Shown in pieces: positions 7,715 to 15,649 of a stretch of DNA of 33,989 nucleotides; the stretch's first letter is position 1; each line of letters begins with the position of its first letter. The notes under the pieces are model-generated. The model was not told the origin of the DNA. It worked only from the letters and a program-made list of their open reading frames with translations, and ran no database searches. The position numbers were made by a program, and so were the translations under genes. Source of the DNA: Planctomycetota bacterium (GTDB lineage: Bacteria; Planctomycetota; UBA8742; UBA2392); contig JAGQRE010000007.1 in assembly GCA_020425695.1 (NCBI GenBank), forward strand, positions 25,584-59,572, read 5' to 3'.

Positions 7715-8668
7715 CTAAACCACGCCGAGACGTTTGCGCACGCCAACATCCATCTTTGCAACCAGTGCCTCGTTGACACCGATGCCTTGTGCCAGTTGGT
7801 CAATGCGCTTGCGTTCTTCGTCGTCCAGTTCGCCGTCGGCGTAGCAGCCCATGAGAATGCTCTCGACGATCTTCTGCGCCGCCCAGTGCCGCAATGCTTC
7901 TTCGCGGTCAAGGCTGACGCCGAAGGCCTTGCTGAATTCCGCCAGACGTACAAGCTCGCCTTCGGCCAATTCTTCGTCGGTCATGGCTACGGCGTAGGCG
8001 AGCATCAGCATGCTGGCACGGGTGTCCGGCTTGCACTCTTCAAGCTCAAGATTGCTCAGCTTGCCCTTGTTGATCAGGTCTTCGATGCTTTGTGTATCTT
8101 TGCCCGTAAGGAAGCTGGCAAAGAAGTCGCGCTCCTCGTCTTCGACCTGTCCGTCGGCGGCGATGATCTCGGCCAACATGCGCGCAGCGACGCTGCGCTC
8201 CCATTTGCCGTCGATCGGGTGGTCACGGAGTTGGCGGTCAAAATCACTCAACGCGATTTCGAGTGATTCGGCATCGACATAGCTCTTGGCCGCTTCGTCC
8301 CACGCGAAATTCTGGGCGACAGCCTCAAAGCTTTCGATCACGGCGCGCTCCCGCGCGGCACGGTCAAAGACCGGCGCACCCGCATGCGGCACACTTTGCG
8401 CGGCCACGTTGCCTGCAACACTACCGACTCGCCCGCCGCCCAGTACGCCACGCAAAAGCCCGCGCAGCCCGCGCTTGGCGGCGTAAAGAAGTTCGTTCTT
8501 GGCTTGCTTCTTGACCTTTGACGCTACGCCGGTGCTTGGGCGCATAGTCCCGACGGCGTGATAGATTTTCTCGGTGGTCGGACACTTGAACGTAACGCTG
8601 ACCTGCGAGCCGTTCACCTCTTCCTCGGCGATGATGTTTTTCAACTTGTCGTAGGTGATCTCGGGCAT
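7715..8668 (-). CDS. TerB-like domain protein (317 aa)
   Basis: The C-terminal two thirds hold two segments with the TerB-type pattern of a helix followed by an acidic DG-x-x-x-x-E-E motif: LAEIIAADGQVEDEERDFF (about 180-198) and ILMGCYADGELDDEERKRI (about 275-293). TerB-like domains are all-helical, often bind metal, and are found in stress and tellurite-resistance proteins and in many stand-alone cytosolic proteins. The N-terminal 50 residues (MPEITYDKLKNIIAEEEV, then VTFKCPTTEKIYHAVG) form a small separate region, followed by a basic, Gly/Arg-rich stretch (RGLRGLLRGVLGGGRVG). The start at 8668 has GGAGAG at the right spacing and is preferred over a longer frame from 8707. No other tellurite genes are nearby, so tellurite resistance itself should not be assumed. 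Confidence 0.75.
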   Translation of the reverse strand: MPEITYDKLKNIIAEEEVNGSQVSVTFKCPTTEKIYHAVGTMRPSTGVASKVKKQAKNELLYAAKRGLRGLLRGVLGGGRVGSVAGNVAAQSVPHAGAPVFDRAARERAVIESFEAVAQNFAWDEAAKSYVDAESLEIALSDFDRQLRDHPIDGKWERSVAARMLAEIIAADGQVEDEERDFFASFLTGKDTQSIEDLINKGKLSNLELEECKPDTRASMLMLAYAVAMTDEELAEGELVRLAEFSKAFGVSLDREEALRHWAAQKIVESILMGCYADGELDDEERKRIDQLAQGIGVNEALVAKMDVGVRKRLGVV

Positions 8669-8712
8669 TGCACTCTCCAGATAGTTGGTCGGCACTATAA
8701 CAAGCACGAACG

Positions 8713-8739
8713 AAAACAGGACGCCTTACGGCGTCCTGT
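8713..8739 (-). terminator. Rho-independent terminator of miaB
   Basis: A perfect 10-bp stem ACAGGACGCC (8716-8725) with GGCGTCCTGT (8730-8739) and a 4-base loop. Read on the minus strand, the stem is followed by TTTTCG, as expected for a terminator of the upstream minus-strand gene miaB, which ends at 8804. It also separates miaB from the TerB-like gene, which must therefore have its own promoter just upstream of 8668. Confidence 0.85.
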
Positions 8740-8803
8740 CGCTCATGTATTCAAGGTATTCAGGCAGTCGCGGCGACGTCGGCCGGCAAATCAGGTATCA
8801 CCC

Positions 8804-10144
8804 CTAAACCAAACGCCCGTACAGCGCTGCGTTCGTGGCTTTGGTGATTTCGGCCTTATAAAACTGGCCTGTCAGGTCGCGCCCTGATTCCACGATCACG
8901 ACCTGGTTCTGCGGGTTCCGCCCTTCCTGCTTGGTGGGGTCTTTCTTGCTGGGGCCTTCGCCGAAGATTTCGGTGATCTGGCCTACCTTCTTCTGGTTCT
9001 CTTCTTCGGCCCACTGGCGCTGCAGCTTCATCAGTTTGTTGATGCGGCGCTTCTTGTCCTCAAGGGGCACGTCATCCGCGAGCCCCTGCTGCTTGGCGGG
9101 TGTGTAGTCGCGCTCGCTGTACATGAAGATGTAGGCGTTCTGGTAGCGCGTACGCTCATGCAGCTCGACGGTCTTTTCGAAGTCTTCTTCGGTTTCGCCG
9201 CAGAAGCCGATGATCGTGTCGCCGGCAAGCCCCATATCCGGCACGGCTTCGCGCGCGGCCGACACGAGCTCCATGTAGCGCTCAAAGGTGTAGCCGCGTC
9301 GCATGCGTTTCAGTACCTCGTCGCTGCCGGATTGGGCCGGGAAGTGCAGGTACGGCATCAGGTTCGGCAGGTCTTTAAAGGCCTGAAACAGCTCAGGCTT
9401 CAGGTCGCTCGGGTGGCTTGTAATGAACCGCAAGCGCTTCAGCCCGGGCACGTCGGCGACGGCGTACAGCAACTCAGACAATGTGCGGCGACGAGGCTTC
9501 AGGCGCTTGCCGTAGCTGTCGATGTTCTGGCCAAGCAGGGTGATTTCCTGCGTGCCCTCGCCGACGAGAATTTTGCACTCCTCGACGATCTCTTCCAGCG
9601 GGCGCGAGGTTTCCATGCCGCGGGTGTTTGGCACGACGCAGTAGGTACAGTGGTGGTCACAGCCTCGCATGACGGCAACGTAGGCTGAGTGCCGGGTTTC
9701 GCGCGCCTTGAGACGCTTTTCGGTTTCGACCTCTTCATCGCGCCCGACTGCGAGTATGCGTTTGCCCGTCGCGCGCACCTGGCGCACGTACTCGTCAATC
9801 TTGGTGAAGTGCGCGGTGCCGGCGACGATATCCACGTAAGGCGCGCGGCGGAAGATCAGCTTGCCTTCCTTCTGCGCCATGCAGCCGAGTACGCCGATCA
9901 CGACGTCCGGGTTCTGGCGCTTGAGAAGCTTCATACGCCCCAGCCACGAGTAGGCTTTCTCTTCGGCCTTCTCACGCACGCTGCAGGTGTTGACCAGCAA
10001 CACGTCAGCGTCTTTCGTGTTATCGACAACGTTCAGCCCGTCGCCTTCGAGGCTGGCGAGGGCCAGTTCAGAATCCAGCACATTCATCTGACACCCGATG
10101 GTGTACATGAAAGCGTTGGAGGTTTTTGTCGCAGGCTCAGCCAT
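8804..10144 (-). CDS. miaB: tRNA-2-methylthio-N6-dimethylallyladenosine synthase MiaB
   Basis: Radical-SAM methylthiotransferase (446 aa) that adds the 2-methylthio group to i6A37 in tRNAs reading UNN codons. The N-terminal UPF0004 domain carries the three cysteines of the auxiliary cluster, C18 (YTIGCQMN), C54 (NTCSVRE) and C88 (LGCMAQ). The radical-SAM motif is C162-x3-C166-x2-C169 in MRGCDHHCTYCVVPNTRG. A C-terminal TRAM-like region ends the protein (NQVVIVESGRDLTGQFYKAEI). The NTRG and LLGQNIDSYG segments favour MiaB over MtaB or RimO. The ATG at 10144 is chosen; a GTG at 10171 is possible but sits too close to its AGGA. An unusually charged insert (EIFGEGPSKKDPTKQEGRN) precedes the TRAM region. 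Confidence 0.95.
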   Translation of the reverse strand: MAEPATKTSNAFMYTIGCQMNVLDSELALASLEGDGLNVVDNTKDADVLLVNTCSVREKAEEKAYSWLGRMKLLKRQNPDVVIGVLGCMAQKEGKLIFRRAPYVDIVAGTAHFTKIDEYVRQVRATGKRILAVGRDEEVETEKRLKARETRHSAYVAVMRGCDHHCTYCVVPNTRGMETSRPLEEIVEECKILVGEGTQEITLLGQNIDSYGKRLKPRRRTLSELLYAVADVPGLKRLRFITSHPSDLKPELFQAFKDLPNLMPYLHFPAQSGSDEVLKRMRRGYTFERYMELVSAAREAVPDMGLAGDTIIGFCGETEEDFEKTVELHERTRYQNAYIFMYSERDYTPAKQQGLADDVPLEDKKRRINKLMKLQRQWAEEENQKKVGQITEIFGEGPSKKDPTKQEGRNPQNQVVIVESGRDLTGQFYKAEITKATNAALYGRLV

Positions 10145-10174
10145 GGGCGAAGAAGGTACCGCAAGGCGCACATT

Positions 10175-10187
10175 CCTACAATGTAGG
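10175..10187. promoter_or_regulatory. 13-base palindrome in the miaB upstream region
   Basis: CCTACA-A-TGTAGG is a perfect inverted repeat 30 bases upstream of the miaB start, in the region divergent from the proline-rich membrane gene at 10364. Its size and position suit a dimeric regulator site, but it could be chance or a small mRNA hairpin. Confidence 0.25.
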
Positions 10188-10363
10188 GGCGCGGGTGCTG
10201 AAACTTTGGCAGGTCGTAAACGAACAACGGTTCCAAAAGCAGTAGTCAGTTTGTAGGCGACTTGTGCCGGTACGGCGCTCTACCATAGGGCTTCGTAGAC
10301 TCGACCGGACGACGTGCATAAACTGCGCCAGACCGGCATGGGCAGGACTATCGGGATGAAGCC

Positions 10364-11260
10364 ATGAATGACGACACACCGGGCAACGAGCCAAACGTAA
10401 ACGACAGCGCGAGCAACCAGTGGCAGCCCAACCCGGCCCCGCAACAGCCTGCGCAGCCTTACCCCGGTAATCGCCAGCAAGGCCCGGCCTATCCGGGCAA
10501 CCAGCAGCCATACCCCGGCAATCGCCCGAGCTATGGCGGCGGGCCGGCGTCAGCGCCGCCACCTCCTCCACCCCCGCCACCGGGCGCTTATGGGCAGCCC
10601 GGTTACGGCTACCAGCCGTTTCGCCCATCGAAACCCTTCAGTGGCAAGGCGACAGCCTCGACGGTGATCGCAGGCGCGATGCTGATTTTCTTTCCGTTGG
10701 GCATCATCGGAAACATCGTCGGGCTTGTGTTTGGCGTGATGGCCCTAAAGGACACCAAAGAGCCGGGCGGCACGCACCGAGGGCGCGGGCTCGCCATGGG
10801 TGGCGTGATCGGCAACATCGTGGTCTGGCTGATGTCCGTGGTAATCTGTGCCGCCGTCGGTTTCGCCATCTTCATGGCCGTTGAGGACGCTCAGCGCAAC
10901 CGCCGGAACTATCAGGTCGAGCGCGAACAACAGAAGAAAGAGAACGTGGACGAGGACCTGCTCAAGGTCGCCGAGCGTTTGAACCTTTATTACATCGAAA
11001 ACCAGAACTCACTCGCGCCGGGCGGCCCGGTTGTGAACGACGGTGGTCGCGGCGGTTTGTATCCTGAAGATCACCCCAAGGTGCAGGGTGTCCTGCGTAT
11101 GGATGATCTGGTGAAGGACATGGACCTGAACGAGTCAGTCTACAGTTACAAGCTGACGGTTACCGGCGAAACCACGGCCGAGATTGAGCATCTTTCCACC
11201 AAACGCGTGCTCATCGTTGATGATGTCGGGCGGCAGTTGACGCACTTCAAGGTCGAGTAG
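10364..11260 (+). CDS. Proline-rich DUF4190-like membrane protein, first paralogue (298 aa)
   Basis: The cytoplasmic N-terminus (1-90) is rich in Pro, Gln, Asn and Gly, with three PYPGN/AYPGN copies (about 33-53) and a run of nine prolines (65-73). Two hydrophobic segments follow (about 97-128 and 143-173), separated by a loop containing HRGRGLAMGG, the pattern of DUF4190 membrane domains. A charged stretch (ERREQQKK-like) leads to a C-terminal domain of about 110 residues containing NSLAPGGPVVNDG and ending in short strands. The start at 10364 is preceded by GGGA about 9 bases upstream. The next gene starts 3 bases after the stop and encodes a paralogue, so they form an operon. The function is unknown; the C-terminal domain may face the outside. 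Confidence 0.75.
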   Translation: MNDDTPGNEPNVNDSASNQWQPNPAPQQPAQPYPGNRQQGPAYPGNQQPYPGNRPSYGGGPASAPPPPPPPPPGAYGQPGYGYQPFRPSKPFSGKATASTVIAGAMLIFFPLGIIGNIVGLVFGVMALKDTKEPGGTHRGRGLAMGGVIGNIVVWLMSVVICAAVGFAIFMAVEDAQRNRRNYQVEREQQKKENVDEDLLKVAERLNLYYIENQNSLAPGGPVVNDGGRGGLYPEDHPKVQGVLRMDDLVKDMDLNESVYSYKLTVTGETTAEIEHLSTKRVLIVDDVGRQLTHFKVE

Positions 11261-11262
11261 AG

Positions 11263-12015
11263 ATGTCGGGATATCCGCCAAGCGCTCCCCCACCGCCGCC
11301 GATGATGGCGCCGCCACCCCCGCCGCCTCCACCACCGGACGGCTGGCAGCCTGCACGACCAACAAGCGGGAAAGCGATTGCGTCGCTGGTGCTAGGGTTG
11401 GTCGGGATAGTCGGAGTGTTTTGCTACCTTCCGGTCGTTGGGGCCTTCATTGGCATATTTTTAGGTGTTGCAGGTATTGTTGAGTCCGGCAAGGAAGGCA
11501 AGCGCGCCGGCAGGGGCTTAGCGATCGCAGGAACGGCATGTTGCATCTTGGCGGTCATCGGGACGGCGGCAATAATCAGCACACAAGTTCTTCTGTTGGA
11601 CAGAAGCGGCCAGGAGTCGGAACAGGTAAGACAAGCCCGGTTGGCTCAGGACCAAGAGCTGATTGTCTCCCGCCTGCAAGAATACTGCGTCGCCAACGAA
11701 GGCTCGCTCGGGCCGGGTGGTCCTGTACTCGCGCAGGGCAACACAACATATCCAGCGGGAACGGCCCCGGCAGGGAATGCGCCCGTCAGCAGCGACCTGC
11801 GTGTAACCGGCAAACTCGAACTCTCACACCTCGTCGCGGGAAACGAGCTGAAGTACGGCGGCTCGGGCAAACGCAGCGGGCGCGGGCAGTGGGAATTGAT
11901 CATCAAGGGACAGTCGTCTGCCACGATCCGCGCACGCGGATGGGAAGGCGAAATCCTGCGTGAAGTCGAGGTCAGGGACGCCGCCAAAGGCGTCGCCGTC
12001 CAGACCGTGCCGTAA
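11263..12015 (+). CDS. Proline-rich DUF4190-like membrane protein, second paralogue (250 aa)
   Basis: Same architecture as the gene before it: a shorter proline-rich N-terminus (two poly-Pro runs, residues 9-13 and 17-25), two hydrophobic segments (about 38-72 and 86-112) with [11 protein letters not shown] between them, a short charged linker, and a C-terminal domain containing [14 protein letters not shown], which matches NSLAPGGPVVNDG of the first copy. Overall similarity outside the membrane part is low, so the duplication is old. The start lies 2 bases after the upstream stop with GAG just before it, which suggests translational coupling. Function unknown. Confidence 0.75.
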   Translation: MSGYPPSAPPPPPMMAPPPPPPPPPDGWQPARPTSGKAIASLVLGLVGIVGVFCYLPVVGAFIGIFLGVAGIVESGKEGKRAGRGLAIAGTACCILAVIGTAAIISTQVLLLDRSGQESEQVRQARLAQDQELIVSRLQEYCVANEGSLGPGGPVLAQGNTTYPAGTAPAGNAPVSSDLRVTGKLELSHLVAGNELKYGGSGKRSGRGQWELIIKGQSSATIRARGWEGEILREVEVRDAAKGVAVQTVP

Positions 12016-12101
12016 CCACTCTCCAACAAAAAACTGACAGCGTTGAGCCCTTGGGCGGGCGTCGCTACGGTGCGCCCCGACGAATCCAATCGAGGGCAGC
12101 C

Positions 12102-12746
12102 ATGAAATTCTTCATCGACACGGCAGACGTAACTGAGATCAAAGAAGCAGCGTCGCTTGGCATTCTTGACGGCGTGACGACAAACCCGTCGCTGATAAAG
12201 AAGTCTGGGCGCCCGTTCGATGAAGTCGCGAAAGAAATCTGCCATCTGGTTCCCGGCCCCGTCAGCCTCGAAGTCACCAGCATCGAAGCCGACGGCATGC
12301 TGGCCGAGGCCGACAAACTGCTGAAATTCGGCGACAACGTGGTGATCAAGCTGCCGCTGATCCCCGAGGGTCTGAAGGCCTGCAAGAAACTGAGCGAGCA
12401 AGGCGTCAAAACCAACGTCACGCTATGCTTTCAGCCGGTGCAGGCGCTGCTGGCCGCCAAGGCAGGCGCAACCTACATCAGCCCGTTCGTTGGCCGACTC
12501 GACGACCTTGGCCAGGAAGGGATGGACATCATCCCGCAGATCCGCCAGATCTACGACAACTACGGCTATGAGACCGAGATTCTCGTCGCCAGCATCCGTA
12601 ACCCTATCCACGTACTGGATGCCGCGCTGGTCGGTGCAGATGTTGCGACAATCCCGTTCAGCGTGTTCAAGCAGCTTGTGCATCACCCGCTGACGGACTC
12701 CGGGCTCGCAAAATTTCTTCAGGACTGGCAGGCCGTGAAAGCCTAG
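12102..12746 (+). CDS. Transaldolase / fructose-6-phosphate aldolase family protein (214 aa)
   Basis: Small single-domain transaldolase of the MipB/TalC (FSA-like) subfamily, a Schiff-base aldolase of the pentose phosphate pathway. Visible signatures: [16 protein letters not shown] at the start, GVTTNPSLI (25-32), the catalytic Lys in VVIKLPL (K83), [20 protein letters not shown], and [11 protein letters not shown]. The length is typical of the short class (210-225), half that of classical transaldolases. The ATG at 12102 has GAGGG six bases upstream; an earlier in-frame codon at 12051 adds residues unlike the family. Members with this layout in non-enteric bacteria usually act as transaldolase, so that is the more likely activity. 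No linked sugar-phosphate genes are present. Confidence 0.92.
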   Translation: MKFFIDTADVTEIKEAASLGILDGVTTNPSLIKKSGRPFDEVAKEICHLVPGPVSLEVTSIEADGMLAEADKLLKFGDNVVIKLPLIPEGLKACKKLSEQGVKTNVTLCFQPVQALLAAKAGATYISPFVGRLDDLGQEGMDIIPQIRQIYDNYGYETEILVASIRNPIHVLDAALVGADVATIPFSVFKQLVHHPLTDSGLAKFLQDWQAVKA

Positions 12747-12775
12747 TTCCAGTGCTTTAACCGACCAAAAGGCGC

Positions 12776-12791
12776 AACCAACTGTTTGGTT
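12776..12791 (+). terminator. Weak hairpin after the transaldolase gene
   Basis: AACCAA (12776-12781) can pair with TTGGTT (12786-12791) around a 4-base loop, and the following 20 bases are moderately T-rich. With only 6 bp of mostly A-T/G-C mixed stem, this is a marginal terminator candidate in the 180-bp gap before the U32 gene. Nothing else is recognised in that gap. Confidence 0.25.
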
Positions 12792-12926
12792 TGTCGAATT
12801 GTACTTTTCGTGCGCCCGGTGCGTTTTATGGTGTCGCATCGTGGGCGTGGCGGTAGTATTGTCACTCCAAATTGCATCGCATAACGAAGTAGGACTAAAG
12901 CGGCGATCACGCTGCCAAGGCCGAAG

Positions 12927-15539
12927 ATGAGCGACTCCTCAAAACCGACAACCATGGTCCCGGCTCTCGTTGAAAACGAGAAGGCTACACGTGTCGTTCC
13001 GGCTCCACCCAAGCCGGAATTGCTGGCACCCGCGGGCTCACTTGAGAGCTTCTACGCAGCGATGGATTACGGTGCTGACGCCGTTTACCTGGGGCTGCGA
13101 AAATTCAGCGCCCGCGACAACGCCGTCAACTTCAGCCCCGAAGACCTCGACATAGCCGTCGGGCACGCCCACGCCAATGAGCGCAAGGTCTACGTCACGA
13201 TCAACACCATCGTGCAGCAGAACGAATGGCCCGAGTTGATCGAAGCGCTGGCCCAGTGCGAAGAACTCGGCGTCGATGCCGTGATCCTGCAGGACATGGG
13301 GGTCATGCGGACGATCCGCGAGTTGTTCCCGCGCCTCAAGTGGCATGCCAGCACGCAGATGCTGATCCACAACGCCCAGGGCGCCAAGTGGGCCGAGCGC
13401 AACGGCTTCGAACGCGCCATTCTGGCTCGTGAACTGACGCTGGACGAAATCGTCGCCATCAAGCGACAGACTGACATTGAGCTTGAAGTCTTCGTACACG
13501 GCAGTCTCTGCTACAGCTATTCGGGACTCTGCCTGTTCGCCAGCCAGGAGGAAGGGCGCAGCGGCAACCGGGGCAAGTGCACATACATCTGCCGCGACGA
13601 ATTCGAGACGCCCGAGGGCAGAGGCAAAGCGTTCAGCATGCGCGACCTGATGGCCACGAAGGAAGTTCGCAGCCTGGCCGAGATCGGCGTCAGCAGCCTC
13701 AAGATCGAAGGACGCCGCAAGAGCCCGCTGTACGTTGCGGCCGTCACGGACCTCTACCGGCGCGTGATCGATGGCGCGGAGTTCGATGCGCGCGAAGTCG
13801 AAGAAAACCTGAAGCTGATCTACTCGCGCGAAACGACCCAGCTCTTCTTTCAGGGCAGCCATGGCGACGCCAAAGTGCAAGCCGACATTGCGGAATCCGA
13901 GCCGCAGGGCAGCTATCTCGGGACCGTCACACAAGTCGCCGGCGACCGTGCGCACTTCCGGGCGGCCGTCGACTTCGAGCGCCATGACGGCGTGCTTGCA
14001 AAGCGTCGCGAAGTGCGCGGCGACATGCCGACGGTCAAATTCGGCACCGACCGCATCAACCTGCAGGGCAAGCGCGTGTTTACGGTCAAGGCCGGCGAAG
14101 AAGTCAGCATCCCGATCCCTGACGGCGTTCAGGAAGGCGACGAGTTGCGGCTGATCAGTAGCAATGCGATCAAGCGACGCTACCCGACGGGCGTGCCGAA
14201 GAAAGTCCAGCATGCACGCCTGCCCGTGCATCTTGATGTTGCGCTGAAGGTGAACCCGGACGGCGGGCGACTGGCTGAGCTTGGCATGCCGGGCATCATC
14301 GAGATTGTCGGGCGCGTGTTCACGCAGGAAGTACGGCGCGAGTATCCGTGCAAGCTGCTGTTCGCCGACAGCCAGCCCATGGACGAAGACCGCCTGCAGC
14401 GCTTCTTTGAGCGCCTTGGCAGCACGCGCTTTGAGCTGAAGACATTCAGCGGCATGATCCCGGCCGGCGTTTTTGTCCCGGCCGCCGAAGTCAATGAAGC
14501 CCGCCGCCAATTCTTTGAAGAGTTGGATGAAGCGCTCAGACAGTCTCGTGAAAGGCGCCTCGCAGAGGCAGTCGAGATCATCTGCAGCGAGCCGGAACGC
14601 CCGGTCAACGTCGATGCCCTGCCGCCGACGCGCTTCTCGGCCATGGTCGACAAGCCTGCGTACATTGCGTCGCTGCCACTTGAGCACCTCGACGAAGTCG
14701 TTCTGGATGTAGCCGAGGGCACCAAGGATTCCGTTCTCGATGCCTATGAAGACTACGGCGACAAGCTGCGGATCGCCGTGCCTGTACTGCTGCGTTCATG
14801 GAACGCGCCGATGGTTGCGGCGAAACTGAAGGGGTTGTTTGAGAAAGGTGCGAAGCGTTTTCAGGTCAGCAACCTTGGCGGGTTTGAATTTGTCGCCGAG
14901 GCTGCGGGCATCAGCCAGCGCCGACGCGTGAACACGTCAATGATCATGAAGCGCTCGCGCAGCCTTAGCCCGCGGGCCGGCGTTGCGATCTTTGAACCGA
15001 GCCTGCCGGAGTTTTCACACTACGGCCTGGACGTTACAACTGACTGGCCATGCTACAGCATGAGTCGCGAGACCGTCCGAAGCTGGCTGGAACAAGGCGT
15101 GTCGCGCGTGACCCTGAGTATCGAAGACGGCGCCGAGAACCTGCGGGAGATACTGCGTGAGTTCGCCAACCGGGCCGACGTCGTGGTCTACCAGGACACG
15201 CCGCTGTTCACGAGCGAGACATGTGTGCACGCCAACATGCTCGGCCATTGCCCCGGCAAGGCTAAGTGCGACTTCAAACAGATGGAAATGACGGCCCCTG
15301 ACGGACTCAAGTATCTAGCCGTCGATCGCTGGTGCCGCAGCATCATCCTGAGCGAGCAGGCCTTCAGTTGGAGTGCCCGGGTACGCGAGTTAGAGAAGAT
15401 GGGTGCGCACCGCTTCAGGCTCGACTTCGTAAACCGAAACTACGAGCCGCAGCAAATACAGCAGATTTGCGAGCAGGTAATGAACGCCCAGCCAGTACCA
15501 ACCACCCACGAAGGCAACTGGGCCCGCGGTTTGCAGTAG
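12927..15539 (+). CDS. Peptidase U32 family protein, RlhA-like with long C-terminal extension (870 aa)
   Basis: The N-terminal region (about 28-330) is a U32 domain: PELLAPAGSLESFYAAMDYGADAVYLGL, then KWHASTQMLIHNAQGAKWAE and a cysteine set at C195, C202, C218 and C222 (HGSLCYSYSGLC and RGKCTYIC) like the iron-sulfur ligands of RlhA and related tRNA/rRNA hydroxylases. It continues with LKIEGRRKSPLYVA. A DUF3656-like middle region and further segments follow, and a second cysteine group (C-x9-C-x5-C in ETCVHANMLGHCPGKAKC) lies near 770. Enteric RlhA, which hydroxylates C2501 of 23S rRNA, is about 650 residues, so this belongs to the long class whose substrate is less clear; true protease activity is doubtful. 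AAGG precedes the ATG at 12927. Confidence 0.88.
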   Translation: MSDSSKPTTMVPALVENEKATRVVPAPPKPELLAPAGSLESFYAAMDYGADAVYLGLRKFSARDNAVNFSPEDLDIAVGHAHANERKVYVTINTIVQQNEWPELIEALAQCEELGVDAVILQDMGVMRTIRELFPRLKWHASTQMLIHNAQGAKWAERNGFERAILARELTLDEIVAIKRQTDIELEVFVHGSLCYSYSGLCLFASQEEGRSGNRGKCTYICRDEFETPEGRGKAFSMRDLMATKEVRSLAEIGVSSLKIEGRRKSPLYVAAVTDLYRRVIDGAEFDAREVEENLKLIYSRETTQLFFQGSHGDAKVQADIAESEPQGSYLGTVTQVAGDRAHFRAAVDFERHDGVLAKRREVRGDMPTVKFGTDRINLQGKRVFTVKAGEEVSIPIPDGVQEGDELRLISSNAIKRRYPTGVPKKVQHARLPVHLDVALKVNPDGGRLAELGMPGIIEIVGRVFTQEVRREYPCKLLFADSQPMDEDRLQRFFERLGSTRFELKTFSGMIPAGVFVPAAEVNEARRQFFEELDEALRQSRERRLAEAVEIICSEPERPVNVDALPPTRFSAMVDKPAYIASLPLEHLDEVVLDVAEGTKDSVLDAYEDYGDKLRIAVPVLLRSWNAPMVAAKLKGLFEKGAKRFQVSNLGGFEFVAEAAGISQRRRVNTSMIMKRSRSLSPRAGVAIFEPSLPEFSHYGLDVTTDWPCYSMSRETVRSWLEQGVSRVTLSIEDGAENLREILREFANRADVVVYQDTPLFTSETCVHANMLGHCPGKAKCDFKQMEMTAPDGLKYLAVDRWCRSIILSEQAFSWSARVRELEKMGAHRFRLDFVNRNYEPQQIQQICEQVMNAQPVPTTHEGNWARGLQ

Positions 15540-15543
15540 ATCA

Positions 15544-15599
15544 AACCGCCACGTCGCCAAGCAGCTATAGTTCTTGGCGCCTTTGCGTCTTGGCGGTTA
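15544..15599. repeat. Imperfect inverted repeat of the CGCCAAG/CTTGGCG type
   Basis: Immediately after the U32 gene, AACCGCCA (15544-15551) and CGCCAAG (15555-15561) are answered by CTTGGCG (15573-15579) and TGGCGGTT (15591-15598). The right arm carries an extra CTTTGCGTCT-like unit. The right half reads as a short tandem of (C)TTGGCG/CTTTGCG/CTTGGCG words. Repeats with this vocabulary occur between genes in many unrelated bacterial genomes as far as I recall, with no agreed function. Only one copy is in this window, so its repetitive nature cannot be shown here. It could also end transcription of the U32 gene, although no T-run follows. Confidence 0.5.
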
Positions 15600-15649
15600 C
15601 AAAGATCTGCCAGCTTGACAGTGCCGGATTGTCAGGTATGCAGTCACCC

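Noticed and set aside
7715..8668. Tellurite resistance locus
   Set aside because: Only a TerB-like fold is present; no terC, terD, terZ or similar genes are nearby.
10555..10590. Simple-sequence repeat of CCN units with possible phase variation
   Set aside because: It is a trinucleotide-coded poly-proline tract with mixed third bases, so length change would keep the frame and not switch the gene off.
13038..14687. Long minus-strand frame of 549 codons
   Set aside because: It lies wholly inside the conserved U32 gene on the other strand and its translation has the Ala/Arg/Val-rich look of an antisense frame in GC-rich DNA.
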